A DNA stretch of 64,000 nucleotides, from positions 1 to 64,000 of the forward strand of contig JAAEPZ010000764.1 in the NCBI GenBank assembly GCA_024231955.1, given 5' to 3'. Position 1 is the stretch's first letter. Each line of letters opens with the position of its first letter. Source of the DNA: a bacterium (GTDB lineage Bacteria; Krumholzibacteriota; Krumholzibacteriia; JACNKJ01). Position numbers and translations under genes: made by a program. Below are positions 42,318 through 50,875 of this stretch, piece by piece. The notes under the pieces were generated by a model that was given only the letters and a program-made list of their open reading frames with translations, was not told the DNA's origin and did no database searches.

Positions 42318-44282
42318 TCAGCTGTTCGTGAAGACGACGATCTTGTCTCCCGGGTGGATGACCGATTTCTTGTTCAGATGCGAGTTCCACGAGAAGATGG
42401 TCTGCAGGTTGGCGCCATATTTCTTGCCGATCGAATACAGACTGTCGCCCTTCTTGACCACATGCACCCGTCGTACATTGCTGCCGGCATCGGCCACCTG
42501 GGTCGATGAGCCGGGTGCACCCGGGGAGGTGTAGAGATAGTGGAGAACCTGATTGGGGTAGATTCTGGTGCCGCGACCAAGTCCATTCCAGCGCTGCAGC
42601 CTGTTGACCGATGTGCTCAAACGACGGGCGATGATCGACAGGTTGTCGCCCTTGCGGACGGTGTAATAGCCCTTGGCGTAGTTCGCGGGCACATCCAGAT
42701 GCGGCAGCGCCTTCTCGGCGGACGCGATCACACCGTTGGGTGTCGGTTGCTGAAAGGAGCGGCCGGGGTGGGTGGGGATCACCAATTGCGCACCTACGCG
42801 GAGACGACGGGCGTTCTGAATACCGTTGCGACGCATGATGGCGCGCACGGTCGTACCGTAACCCTTGGCGATCTCGTACAGAGTTTCACCCTTGCGCACC
42901 TTGTGGCGGGCGAAGGTGGTCCGCTCGGCGTTGCTCAACTGCTTCAGAGCCGAGTTGATCCTTTCGTGCTTGTTCGGCGGCACGTAGACGGCGTAACCCT
43001 CGGGCTTGTCCGGAGGAGTGCACCAGCGGAGGAGATGCGGATTCATCGCTTCAAGTGTGCTCCTCTTCATCTTCCCCTTCTTGGCCAGCAGGGAGAGGTC
43101 GAGGGCTGATTTCACCTTGAGATCCTTGTAGATGAACTCCTTCTGGGGTGAAATCTTAAAGCCGTATTTCCCGGGATCACGGCCGATCATTGCCGCGGCC
43201 ATCATCTTGGGCACATAGTCCTGCGTCTCACGCGGCAGTTTGAGATCCCAGAAGTTGCGGCTGCCGGCCCGGCGCGCAGCGGACTGCACCCTGAATTCGC
43301 CGGAATTGTATCCCGCCATCGCCAGGTTCCAGTCCTGGAAGATTCCATAGAGACGCGAGAGATAGAGGCAGGCCGCTTCGGTCGATTTGACGATGTCCCG
43401 CCGCTCATCGACCCAGTAGTCGATGGCCAGACCGTAGCGGCGCCCGGTACCCCGGATGAACTGCCAGGGGCCGACGGCACCGGCACTGCTGCGCGCCTTG
43501 AGGTTGAATCCGCTCTCGATCATCCCCAGGTAGTAGATCTCCTGCGGCAGATCATATTTCTTGAGGTAGCTCTCGATGAGGGGACGGTAGGCCTCCCCGC
43601 GGTTGAGCCATCTCTGGAAGTTCTTGCGGCCCTTGCCGGTGAAGTATTTGATCCATTTTTGGGTGCGATCATTCTCGACCAGTTCGAGAGGTCTGGAGGG
43701 GATATCGGGCAGACCGCCGTACCAGAGTGCGATTAGCGAGTCGTTCGGCACCTCCAGAGGGGCCGAGAAGAGCATCATGGACTCCTCGTCCAGAATCTGC
43801 TGGAAATTGTCCAGCCGCGCCTGGAGACTCGTAAGATATAAACGCGTCATACCTCCGGCAGCCAGATTGCTGTCGGCCAGAGCCTCCGCCAAAGTCAGGT
43901 CGGCGATATCGATACTCTCCTGAGCGGAGAGGAGATCTCCCGAGGCCAGATGATGGATCGCGAAGTCGTATGTCTCTTGCAGCAACTGAAGTTCCGGTTT
44001 GAAGGCCAGCGCCCGGTCCCGGAGCGACCATTCTGACGGTGCCTCCTCAATGGTCTGGACCGGCTGTGGTGTCGTCTCCTCGGCCGGAGCTTCGGCCAAT
44101 TTCCCGACATCGGATTCCAGTGGCTGTTCATTGACCGATTCGGTTACCGGTTCCGGATTGTTTCTGACGACATCGGTTGTCATTTCGGCCTTTTCCAGCC
44201 CCGGGCCACATGCGGCTCCGGAGAATAGAATAATGGCTGAAGTGATTAAAACACAAAGACGTAGGGGGGTGGGAACGAACAA
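42318..44282 (-). CDS. mltD: membrane-bound lytic transglycosylase D-like lipoprotein with three LysM domains
   Basis: This enzyme cuts peptidoglycan between MurNAc and GlcNAc. On the minus strand the start is TTG 44282, five bases after AGGAGG. It gives a 654-residue lipoprotein with signal LRLCVLITSAIILFSGAAC and Cys about residue 26. The SLT domain carries the catalytic Glu256 in MIESGFN, then SSAGAVGPWQFIRGTGRRYG and MAGYNSGEFRV. Three LysM domains follow (about 456-500, 535-580 and 605-652), each with VRKGETL, VRKGDNL or VKKGDSL. A longer open frame from 44486 has no ribosome site. It may remodel the wall around envelope machines. Confidence 0.9.
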   Translation of the reverse strand: MFVPTPLRLCVLITSAIILFSGAACGPGLEKAEMTTDVVRNNPEPVTESVNEQPLESDVGKLAEAPAEETTPQPVQTIEEAPSEWSLRDRALAFKPELQLLQETYDFAIHHLASGDLLSAQESIDIADLTLAEALADSNLAAGGMTRLYLTSLQARLDNFQQILDEESMMLFSAPLEVPNDSLIALWYGGLPDIPSRPLELVENDRTQKWIKYFTGKGRKNFQRWLNRGEAYRPLIESYLKKYDLPQEIYYLGMIESGFNLKARSSAGAVGPWQFIRGTGRRYGLAIDYWVDERRDIVKSTEAACLYLSRLYGIFQDWNLAMAGYNSGEFRVQSAARRAGSRNFWDLKLPRETQDYVPKMMAAAMIGRDPGKYGFKISPQKEFIYKDLKVKSALDLSLLAKKGKMKRSTLEAMNPHLLRWCTPPDKPEGYAVYVPPNKHERINSALKQLSNAERTTFARHKVRKGETLYEIAKGYGTTVRAIMRRNGIQNARRLRVGAQLVIPTHPGRSFQQPTPNGVIASAEKALPHLDVPANYAKGYYTVRKGDNLSIIARRLSTSVNRLQRWNGLGRGTRIYPNQVLHYLYTSPGAPGSSTQVADAGSNVRRVHVVKKGDSLYSIGKKYGANLQTIFSWNSHLNKKSVIHPGDKIVVFTNS

Positions 44283-44379
44283 AAGTACCTCCTGGCGACC
44301 TTCCTGCAAGTTGCGACTTGCTATAGGGGGTATGTAGGCAATGAGTTCCAGAGCAAAGGGGATGCCTAATGTGGATCGC

Positions 44380-44408
44380 AGTCTAGTCGAGCTCGGGAGA
44401 TCATACAA
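44380..44408 (-). promoter_or_regulatory. possible sigma-70 promoter of mltD
   Basis: On the minus strand TTGTAT, a 17-base spacer and TAGACT, ending about 98 bases before the TTG start. Matches are modest. Confidence 0.33.
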
Positions 44409-44427
44409 CCAGGAACTGTCGAGCCCC

Positions 44428-44458
44428 TTGACCTCGTAGGGGGGAGATGATGTATAAT
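44428..44458 (+). promoter_or_regulatory. promoter of the GGDEF gene
   Basis: TTGACC (44428-44433), 19-base spacer and a perfect TATAAT (44453-44458). The spacer is two bases longer than ideal. It faces away from the mltD promoter, so the two genes are divergent. Confidence 0.5.
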
Positions 44459-44554
44459 TAGGGGCTGCTGGCTGAATATCAGTCATTGGCAGGCTTTACC
44501 CGTTTTTCGGCTCGATGTTCCCCTCCGGGGAGTGTCCGTCTCGGATCAGCAACT

Positions 44555-46000
44555 ATGAGAAGACTTCAGAAGACCAGCCGCTATTTCCTCAAGCACCTCC
44601 TCCCAAGGCATGTCCTTGAGCCGGGTCAGATTGTGCGTCTGAACAGGATCCTCAAGCATGGTGATCCGGTTGAGTTGCGCTCTTTGGCCGTAGAGTTGTC
44701 TCTGGCCATGGTGGAGGAGGGTGTTTTCATCCATGTGGGGGATGGACGCTTTCTCGATGTGAGCAGCGGACGACGATTCCGTCTGCCGATCACCTTCGCC
44801 GGGATCCGGAGTGAGCAGGGGGCAGAATCGACCTCCGCGGACGATGCGGTTGTGGAGGTTGTTCTGGAGGACGATGCGATTCCCGAGCCCGAGCCCGAGC
44901 CGGAGCCGGAGCCCGAGCCGGCGACGGAGACCGAACCCGAGCCGGAAGCGGAGATCGAGACGGCTCCGGTGCCGGAGATGTCCCCGATTACCTCAACGCT
45001 GGATCTCGCGGAGAGCAGCAGACGGATGGGTGATCTCCTCACCGCCATCCAGTTCGAGGGGCGTGAGCCTGATCTGGCGGCCGGTCTGCACCGGTTGCTG
45101 ATGATCTTCGGCAAGTGGTACCCGAACAGCGTGACCCAGTTGTACCACTTCCAGCCACTGACCAATGGCCATCCCCTGAGTGGGATGCGACTGCTCGAGC
45201 CGGATATCCTCGCGCCGCAGCATCCATATCGGAGGGCAGTCGAATCCGGCATGGGGATGGTTGTCGCCGACGATGAGACGACGGGCAGCTGGTATCCGCC
45301 GCGCAAGCAGATCGATTACGCTGTCTGGGCGCTCCAGCCGCTGATCTCCGACGGTGAGGTCTGGGGGTTGCTGGAGATGCAATTACCGGTCGGCGGCAAT
45401 GTTGATGAGGGACGGGAATCGTTGCAGCTGCTCGGCCTGGCGATGGCCTACCATTCCAGAAACCACAAAAAGCTCTCCAGCGTGGTCTATGTCGACTGGT
45501 TGACCAAGATCTTCAACAGGAGCTTCTTCGATATGCAGTTACCTCTGGAGATCGAACGGGCGACACGTAATCGGGAATCCCTGGCGCTGCTCGTCATCGA
45601 TTTCGACAACTTCAAGATGGTCAACGACACCTATGGCCACGATATCGGAGATGTCGTACTCGTGGAGGGGGCGGCGGTCCTGCGTCGAACCCTGCGCAAG
45701 GTTGACCAGATGTTCCGTTTCGGCGGCGAGGAGTTCGTTGTGCTCCTGCCCCGGTTGACTCTGGATTCCGCCACGAGGGCGGGAGAGCGTCTGCGCGAGG
45801 CCATGGAGAAGAACTCGATCGAGCTGGATGATGGTCGGGTGATCAAGATCACGGCCAGTATCGGCGGGGCCATTTTCCCCTCGGCCGCGCTCACCGAAAA
45901 GGGCCTGTTCAAGGCGGCGGATTCGGCCTGTTTCAAGGCCAAGGGCGCGGGCAAGAATCGCGTTGTATTCGCCGAACACGGGTCCGAGATCTCGACCTGA
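44555..46000 (+). CDS. GGDEF diguanylate cyclase with a Pro-Glu repeat linker
   Basis: The enzyme should make c-di-GMP from two GTP. The 481-residue protein has an N-terminal region (1-95), a Pro-Glu repeat linker (about 110-140), a GAF-like domain (150-300) and a C-terminal GGDEF domain. The active site is GGEEF (390-394) with the inhibitory I-site RKVD at 381-384, five residues upstream, so it is probably active and feedback controlled. There is no membrane helix. ATG 44555 is chosen because TTG 44486 lacks a ribosome site, but the start is uncertain. It lies about 6 kb from the FleQ-like activator and may supply its c-di-GMP, which is inference. Confidence 0.86.
   Translation: MRRLQKTSRYFLKHLLPRHVLEPGQIVRLNRILKHGDPVELRSLAVELSLAMVEEGVFIHVGDGRFLDVSSGRRFRLPITFAGIRSEQGAESTSADDAVVEVVLEDDAIPEPEPEPEPEPEPATETEPEPEAEIETAPVPEMSPITSTLDLAESSRRMGDLLTAIQFEGREPDLAAGLHRLLMIFGKWYPNSVTQLYHFQPLTNGHPLSGMRLLEPDILAPQHPYRRAVESGMGMVVADDETTGSWYPPRKQIDYAVWALQPLISDGEVWGLLEMQLPVGGNVDEGRESLQLLGLAMAYHSRNHKKLSSVVYVDWLTKIFNRSFFDMQLPLEIERATRNRESLALLVIDFDNFKMVNDTYGHDIGDVVLVEGAAVLRRTLRKVDQMFRFGGEEFVVLLPRLTLDSATRAGERLREAMEKNSIELDDGRVIKITASIGGAIFPSAALTEKGLFKAADSACFKAKGAGKNRVVFAEHGSEIST
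44885..44945 (+). repeat. Pro-Glu coding repeat in the GGDEF gene
   Basis: Tandem GAGCCC and GAGCCG hexamers encode repeated Glu-Pro, interrupted by ATET. It forms a stiff, negatively charged linker and can vary in length by whole codon pairs. Confidence 0.7.
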
Positions 46001-46102
46001 TACGCTAATCTCCGCTGGGTGTTTTCCACCCCTCCCCGACTGCGACCACCTCCCCGATATTCATGAAGGGACCCGATCCTGTTCCGCTACCTGTGTATCG
46101 GG

Positions 46103-47494
46103 ATGCTGGCGGCGTGCTTGCCCAAGGGCTATCTGTCGCCAATCTGGCTGCTGGCGTTGATCATCCCCTGGCTGCCGGAGCTGAAGGTCGTGCCGACGCT
46201 GGCTCGCTCGCCCGTCGGCAGGCGGAGAGCGCTGTTGGTGTTGACGGGTTTCCTCCTCTTCAATCTACGCCTGCCTCCGTTGCCGCAGAGCGGGGAGACG
46301 GTGCAACTTGAGGGGCACTGGCTCGCGGGTCGCCCCGCCGCTGCCCGTGTATTCGTGGGCGGTTTGCGGGATCAGCCCGAGTTGCGCCTCAAGGGGATAG
46401 GTGAGCGGGCACCGGCGGCCGGCTCAAGGTTCAGAGGGCGGGCCATCATCCTGCCCGGCCGCAGCGGGAGCGAGAGGGAGGCCCGGCTGCTCACGTGGTG
46501 GAGCGACGCCACCGAATCGGCTGCCACAGCAGCGGCTCGCGTCCGCAAACCGACCCCCAGATTGCATCGCTCGGCTCGGATCACCCGCTTCTGGCCGGCG
46601 TCTACGCGCCCGCTGGCCAGGGCGTTGCTGCTGGGGGAGCGCAGTACGCTGGAGTATCGCACCCGGTGCCGTTTCAGAGATGCCGGGCTGGCCCATCTGT
46701 TGGCTCTGAGCGGTCTGCACGTCGGCCTGTTCCTGCTGCTTTGTCGCCGGGCATTGACGCTGACCGGATTCGGCCCCGCCAGAGCCGAGTGGATTCTTCT
46801 GCCCGTGTTGCCCTGGCTTCCCTGGCTGTTCGGCGGCGGCCCCTCGATCAACCGTGCGGCCTTCATGGCTTGCCATATTCTGCTCCAGCGACGTCTGGGG
46901 GGGCGACCGGTCGCCGGTGAGGCCCTGGCCTTCGCAGCCTGCCTGGAGATGATCCGCACTCCGGCCGCTCTCTTTACGCCGGGCTTTCAGCTCAGCTACC
47001 TGGCGACGATTGTGCTGATCGTCACGATGTCCCGAATGGGGAATCCTCCCCAGGAGCTCAGGCGCCGACTGACTCAAATTGCCGGTCGGGGCATGTATGC
47101 CTCACTTGTCTGCACATTGAGCACCCTGCCCGTCGCCGTGACCGTCTTCCGGCGTCTCCCCCTGGCGGGACCGCTCTGGAATCTCCTGGCAGGGCCGGTT
47201 TGTGCGTTGGCGCTGTGTCTGGGGTGGCCGACGCTCCCCTTCGCCTTGACGGAAACAACCGCCTGGCTGACGCGCCCGGCGGCGGGGGCGTTCGATCTCC
47301 TCAGGGAACTGGCGGGTCTGGGCGGTGGACGTTTCCCCCTGGTTCTGATCGATATTCGGCCACCGACCTGGACCTGGGGCCTCTGGTGTCTCGGTTTCAG
47401 GTGGTTGCTCAGAAAGCGGGGAGCCTGGGGCGTCGTCGCCCTGCCGCTGATGCTGTTTCCCGTGATCTGGGATCGTCTGCCGCCATTCCCTTGA
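46103..47494 (+). CDS. comEC: ComEC/Rec2-type membrane protein lacking the C-terminal nuclease-like domain
   Basis: ComEC forms the inner-membrane DNA channel in natural transformation. The 463-residue protein has LLLGERSTLEYRTRCRFRDAG and LAHLLALSGLHVGLFLLLCR, the signature of the competence domain, and several hydrophobic helices. It stops after the membrane region; full-length ComEC proteins carry an added metallo-beta-lactamase domain. The open frame extends a few codons upstream to a CTG (46079) with AAGGGA before it, so the true start may be there. The stop overlaps the -35 box of the next promoter. Confidence 0.78.
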   Translation: MLAACLPKGYLSPIWLLALIIPWLPELKVVPTLARSPVGRRRALLVLTGFLLFNLRLPPLPQSGETVQLEGHWLAGRPAAARVFVGGLRDQPELRLKGIGERAPAAGSRFRGRAIILPGRSGSEREARLLTWWSDATESAATAAARVRKPTPRLHRSARITRFWPASTRPLARALLLGERSTLEYRTRCRFRDAGLAHLLALSGLHVGLFLLLCRRALTLTGFGPARAEWILLPVLPWLPWLFGGGPSINRAAFMACHILLQRRLGGRPVAGEALAFAACLEMIRTPAALFTPGFQLSYLATIVLIVTMSRMGNPPQELRRRLTQIAGRGMYASLVCTLSTLPVAVTVFRRLPLAGPLWNLLAGPVCALALCLGWPTLPFALTETTAWLTRPAAGAFDLLRELAGLGGGRFPLVLIDIRPPTWTWGLWCLGFRWLLRKRGAWGVVALPLMLFPVIWDRLPPFP

Positions 47495-47519
47495 CAGTGA
47501 GCAGATGGCTCATTAGGAT
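47491..47519 (+). promoter_or_regulatory. sigma-70 promoter of the purNCH operon
   Basis: TTGACA (47491-47496), 17-base spacer and TAGGAT (47514-47519). The -35 box overlaps the comEC stop codon. The leader to purN is about 60 bases. Confidence 0.65.
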
Positions 47520-47585
47520 GCGCCCATCCGATACCGGATTACTGGATCGCCAAACATAATCCCTAAGATGAAGAGCAGGTCTGAA

Positions 47586-48215
47586 ATGACCCGTATTGCA
47601 GTCTTCGCTTCCGGGAGAGGTTCGAATTTCGAAGCTCTCGTGGCGGCAGAGCGGGCAGGAGTGTTTCCAGGGGAAATCGTTCTTCTGCTCAGCGATCAGC
47701 CGAACGCAGGCGCTTTGGAGATCGCTGCTGCCCATGACATCGAAGGTCGTGTGATCGAAACGGCGAAGCGCAGAGGTCGGATCGACCCCGACTCCGAAGC
47801 GCTCTACGTCGAGGCCTGCAGGGGGGCCGGCGTGGAGTGGATCTGCCTCGCCGGCTTCATGCGTATCATCGGCCAACCCCTTCTCTCCGCCTTCACAGAT
47901 CGCATCGTCAACATCCATCCGTCACTTCTGCCCTCCTTCCCCGGACTAGACGCCCAGCGTCAGGCCTGGGAGTACGGTGTGCGGGTGAGTGGTTGCACGG
48001 TGCATCTCGTGGATGCCGGAATGGACACCGGACCCATCATCCTGCAGCAAGCAGTGTCGGTGATGGAGGGGGAGAGCGCCGGACAACTGGCGAGCCGTAT
48101 ACTGGCACAGGAGCACAAAGCCTACCCCGAAGCACTCAGGCGGGTGCTGACGGGGGCGTGGCATCGCGAAGGTCGTCGAATCAATTTTCAGAAAACGGAA
48201 GGTGAAAGCGCATGA
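47586..48215 (+). CDS. purN: phosphoribosylglycinamide formyltransferase PurN
   Basis: PurN transfers a formyl group from 10-formyl-tetrahydrofolate to GAR in purine synthesis. ATG 47586 gives MTRIAVFASGRGSNFEAL, the typical N-terminus; ATG 47568 would add six residues. The active-site residues are in NIHPSLLPSFPGLDAQ (Asn, His) and HLVDAGMDTGPIIL (Asp). At 209 residues it matches the family. Its end overlaps purC by four bases (ATGA). Confidence 0.95.
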   Translation: MTRIAVFASGRGSNFEALVAAERAGVFPGEIVLLLSDQPNAGALEIAAAHDIEGRVIETAKRRGRIDPDSEALYVEACRGAGVEWICLAGFMRIIGQPLLSAFTDRIVNIHPSLLPSFPGLDAQRQAWEYGVRVSGCTVHLVDAGMDTGPIILQQAVSVMEGESAGQLASRILAQEHKAYPEALRRVLTGAWHREGRRINFQKTEGESA

Positions 48216-49099
48216 ATAACGTGCTGTGCAGCAGCGAGGAGCTGGGACTCAAGCCGACATACAAGGGCAAGGTTCGTGACCTCTTCGATCTGGGTGACAA
48301 ACTCCTGATCGTGGCAACCGATCGCATCAGCGCCTATGACGTCATCATGAACGAAGCCGTACCCGGCAAGGGCGCGATGCTGACGAAGATCTCGGTCGAG
48401 TGGTTTCGCAAACTCGACGGGATCGTCCGCCACCACCTGATCACAGCCGACTGGCGCGAATTCCCCGAACCGTTCAACCAGGAGGAGCTCGCCGACCGAA
48501 GCATGCTGGTCCACAAAACCGACCGCTTCGACCTGGAGTGTGTGGTGCGAGGTTACCTGGTCGGTTCGGGCTGGAAGGACTACGGCAATACGGGCGCCGT
48601 CTGCGGCATTCACCTGCCGAACGACCTGATCGAAGCCGACAAGCTGGAACCGGCGATCTTCACGCCGGCGACCAAAGAGGATGACGGTCACGATATCAAT
48701 GTCGGTCCCGCAGACGCCAAGAAGGTCGTGGGTGAAGAGTGGTTCGACATCCTCAAGGCCAAGAGCCTCGAGCTGTACAAATTCGCCGAGGAGTACGCCC
48801 GCAGCGTCGGCATCATCATTGCCGATACCAAGCTGGAGTTCGGCGTCTACGAGGGTGAACTGATGCTCATCGATGAGGTCTTCACTCCGGACAGCTCCCG
48901 CTTCTGGGCCGCCAGCTCCTACCGCCCCGGTGCGACTCCCGACTCCTACGACAAGCAGATCCTGAGGAAATTCCTGGATGATCAGGGCTGGGGCCGCGAG
49001 GGGACGCCACCCACGCTGCCGCCCGAGTTGGTCACCCGGATCTATAACCGCTACGCCGAGATATTCGAGATACTGTTTCCCGGCGTGGGGGGACGGTAA
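48212..49099 (+). CDS. purC: SAICAR synthase PurC
   Basis: PurC joins aspartate to CAIR using ATP. The 295-residue protein has YKGKVRDLFDLGDKLLIVAT and DRISAYDVIMNEAVPGKG at the ATP site, ECVVRGYLVGSGWKDY and the late KLEFGVYEGELMLIDEVFTP and DSSRFW motifs. It is of the longer form (about 295 residues) found in many bacteria and fungi. It sits between purN and purH, sharing four bases with purN and one with purH. Confidence 0.95.
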   Translation: MNNVLCSSEELGLKPTYKGKVRDLFDLGDKLLIVATDRISAYDVIMNEAVPGKGAMLTKISVEWFRKLDGIVRHHLITADWREFPEPFNQEELADRSMLVHKTDRFDLECVVRGYLVGSGWKDYGNTGAVCGIHLPNDLIEADKLEPAIFTPATKEDDGHDINVGPADAKKVVGEEWFDILKAKSLELYKFAEEYARSVGIIIADTKLEFGVYEGELMLIDEVFTPDSSRFWAASSYRPGATPDSYDKQILRKFLDDQGWGREGTPPTLPPELVTRIYNRYAEIFEILFPGVGGR

Positions 49100-50613
49100 T
49101 GGCCGTCAAGAGAGCGTTGATGAGCGTAACCGACAAGAGCGGGCTGGTGGAGCTGGCCCGCTACCTGGCGGAGCACGATGTTGAGATCATCGCCAGCGGC
49201 GGCACGAGGCGTCACCTGAGCGAGGCCGGAATCGACACGGTCGAGTTGGCGGCCTGGACCGGTAGTCCCGAGTGTCTCGACGGACGCGTGAAGACCCTGC
49301 ACCCCAAGGTCTTCGGCGGAATCCTGGCCGACCCCGAACTGCATGCCGATGATCTGACGGCGCTGGACTTTCCGCTGATCGATCTGGTGGTGGTCAACCT
49401 GTATCGCTTCCGCGAAACGGCGGCGGATGAATCGAAGAGCGCAGCCGACATCGTGGAGGCCATCGATATCGGTGGCCCCAGCCTGATCCGGGCGGCGGCC
49501 AAGAATCACGGTCGGGTAACGCTTCTTTGCGATCCCGCCGACTACCCTCTCTTCATGGCGGCCTGCGAGAGGGGTGACGGGGAGCCGGATGCCGAGTACA
49601 GACGCGAACTGGCTGCCGGGGCGTTCGCCCACACGCGCGATTACGACATAGAGATCGCCGCCTGGCTGGGCGGCGACGCCGTGATCACACCTCCCGGAAA
49701 ACAGTTGGCGGAGTTGCGCTACGGCGAAAATCCGCATCAGGGCGCCGCGCTCCACGGCTGGTTGACGGCGACACCCCCCTTCAGACAGCTCGGCGGCGCG
49801 GACCTGTCCTACAACAACCTGCTGGACCTGGGGGCGTCGCTGGACCTGATCTGCGACCTGGCGGGACCCGCGGCCGCTGTCATCAAGCACGGCAATCCCT
49901 GTGGCCTGGGTTACGGAGCCACCGGGTGCGAGGCTCTGGTGGAGGCCTGGAGTTCCGATCCGGTGAGCGCATTCGGTTCGGTGATCGCGCTCAGCGACCC
50001 GGTGGATGTGGCCACGGCCGAGTTCCTGGCCAAGAAATTCATCGAGGTTCTGGTGGCGCCCGGTTTCGATGACGCCGCATTGACCATGCTCGCCAAAAAG
50101 AGAAAGCTCCGCCTGCTGGAGTTGCCCGATCTGGCGGCCTGGCGTGCGCCGCGTAGGTTGCGGTCAACGGGACCCCTTATGCTGGTGCAGGACGAGGACG
50201 ATGCGTTCATCCCCACCGGGGAGTGGAAACACGGTGCGGGGCCTGAGCCGGATGCGGCTACGCTGCGTGAGCTGGAGCGGGCCTGGCGGACGGTGAAGCA
50301 TGTGAAGAGCAATGCGATCGTCGTCTGGAGGGGCGCCAAGCTGCTGGGCGCGGGCATGGGTCAGACCAGCCGCGTGGATTCCTGTCGCATCGCGGTGGGC
50401 AAGGCGCTGGAGCTGGAGCATGATCCGCGCGGCGCGGTGGCTGCTTCGGACGCGTTCTTCCCCTTCGCCGACGGCTTGGAGATCCTGGCCGAGGCCGGGA
50501 TACGGGCTGTGGTTCAGCCCGGAGGTTCGATCCGCGACGAGGAGGTGCTGGCGCGGGCGGAAGAGCTGGGTGTCACCGTCATGCTGACGGGGCGTCGACA
50601 CTTCCGCCATTAG
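49099..50613 (+). CDS. purH: bifunctional AICAR transformylase/IMP cyclohydrolase PurH
   Basis: PurH performs the last two steps to IMP. The N-terminal cyclohydrolase domain (1-about 195) starts [19 protein letters not shown] with ASGGTRRHL and [15 protein letters not shown]. The transformylase domain has [27 protein letters not shown] (catalytic Lys-His) and [13 protein letters not shown] near the end. The 504-residue length is normal. TAATG overlap with purC. An intrinsic terminator follows at 50671. Confidence 0.97.
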   Translation: MAVKRALMSVTDKSGLVELARYLAEHDVEIIASGGTRRHLSEAGIDTVELAAWTGSPECLDGRVKTLHPKVFGGILADPELHADDLTALDFPLIDLVVVNLYRFRETAADESKSAADIVEAIDIGGPSLIRAAAKNHGRVTLLCDPADYPLFMAACERGDGEPDAEYRRELAAGAFAHTRDYDIEIAAWLGGDAVITPPGKQLAELRYGENPHQGAALHGWLTATPPFRQLGGADLSYNNLLDLGASLDLICDLAGPAAAVIKHGNPCGLGYGATGCEALVEAWSSDPVSAFGSVIALSDPVDVATAEFLAKKFIEVLVAPGFDDAALTMLAKKRKLRLLELPDLAAWRAPRRLRSTGPLMLVQDEDDAFIPTGEWKHGAGPEPDAATLRELERAWRTVKHVKSNAIVVWRGAKLLGAGMGQTSRVDSCRIAVGKALELEHDPRGAVAASDAFFPFADGLEILAEAGIRAVVQPGGSIRDEEVLARAEELGVTVMLTGRRHFRH

Positions 50614-50670
50614 GGGATGCGCGACCTCCGACGTCACGGCCGGACGGTCGCCATGCGGAAAAACACCCAG

Positions 50671-50706
50671 GCGTGTGCGGGTTCGGGGGAACCTGCACAC
50701 GCTTTT
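50671..50706 (+). terminator. terminator after purH
   Basis: A 14-bp stem (50671-50684 with 50689-50702, one G-U pair) closes on GGGG and is followed by TTTT. It ends the purNCH operon. Confidence 0.9.
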
Positions 50707-50716
50707 CAACGAATAA

Positions 50717-50745
50717 TTGCGCTTCCGCCGTGGGTGGGCTAGAGT
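50717..50745 (+). promoter_or_regulatory. possible promoter of the NHL-repeat gene
   Basis: TTGCGC (50717-50722), 17-base spacer and TAGAGT (50740-50745). The leader would be about 125 bases and includes two dyads (50790-50819). Confidence 0.4.
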
Positions 50746-50789
50746 CCAGCCACCGGCCTGCTGCGCGGACAACCTCCGTTTCGGCTTGA

Positions 50790-50819
50790 CCGGATCGTCC
50801 GGCGTGACGCAGGCGTCAC
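50790..50819. promoter_or_regulatory. two adjacent perfect dyads before the NHL-repeat gene
   Basis: CCGGA-TCG-TCCGG (50790-50802) is followed after one base by GTGACGC-AG-GCGTCAC (50804-50819). Each is a perfect inverted repeat. They may be a protein-binding site or a structured leader. Confidence 0.5.
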
Positions 50820-50875
50820 CCGCGGAGGATATCATTCCAGATTGGAATCGGACCGAGAGCACGGGTCGGGGACAT

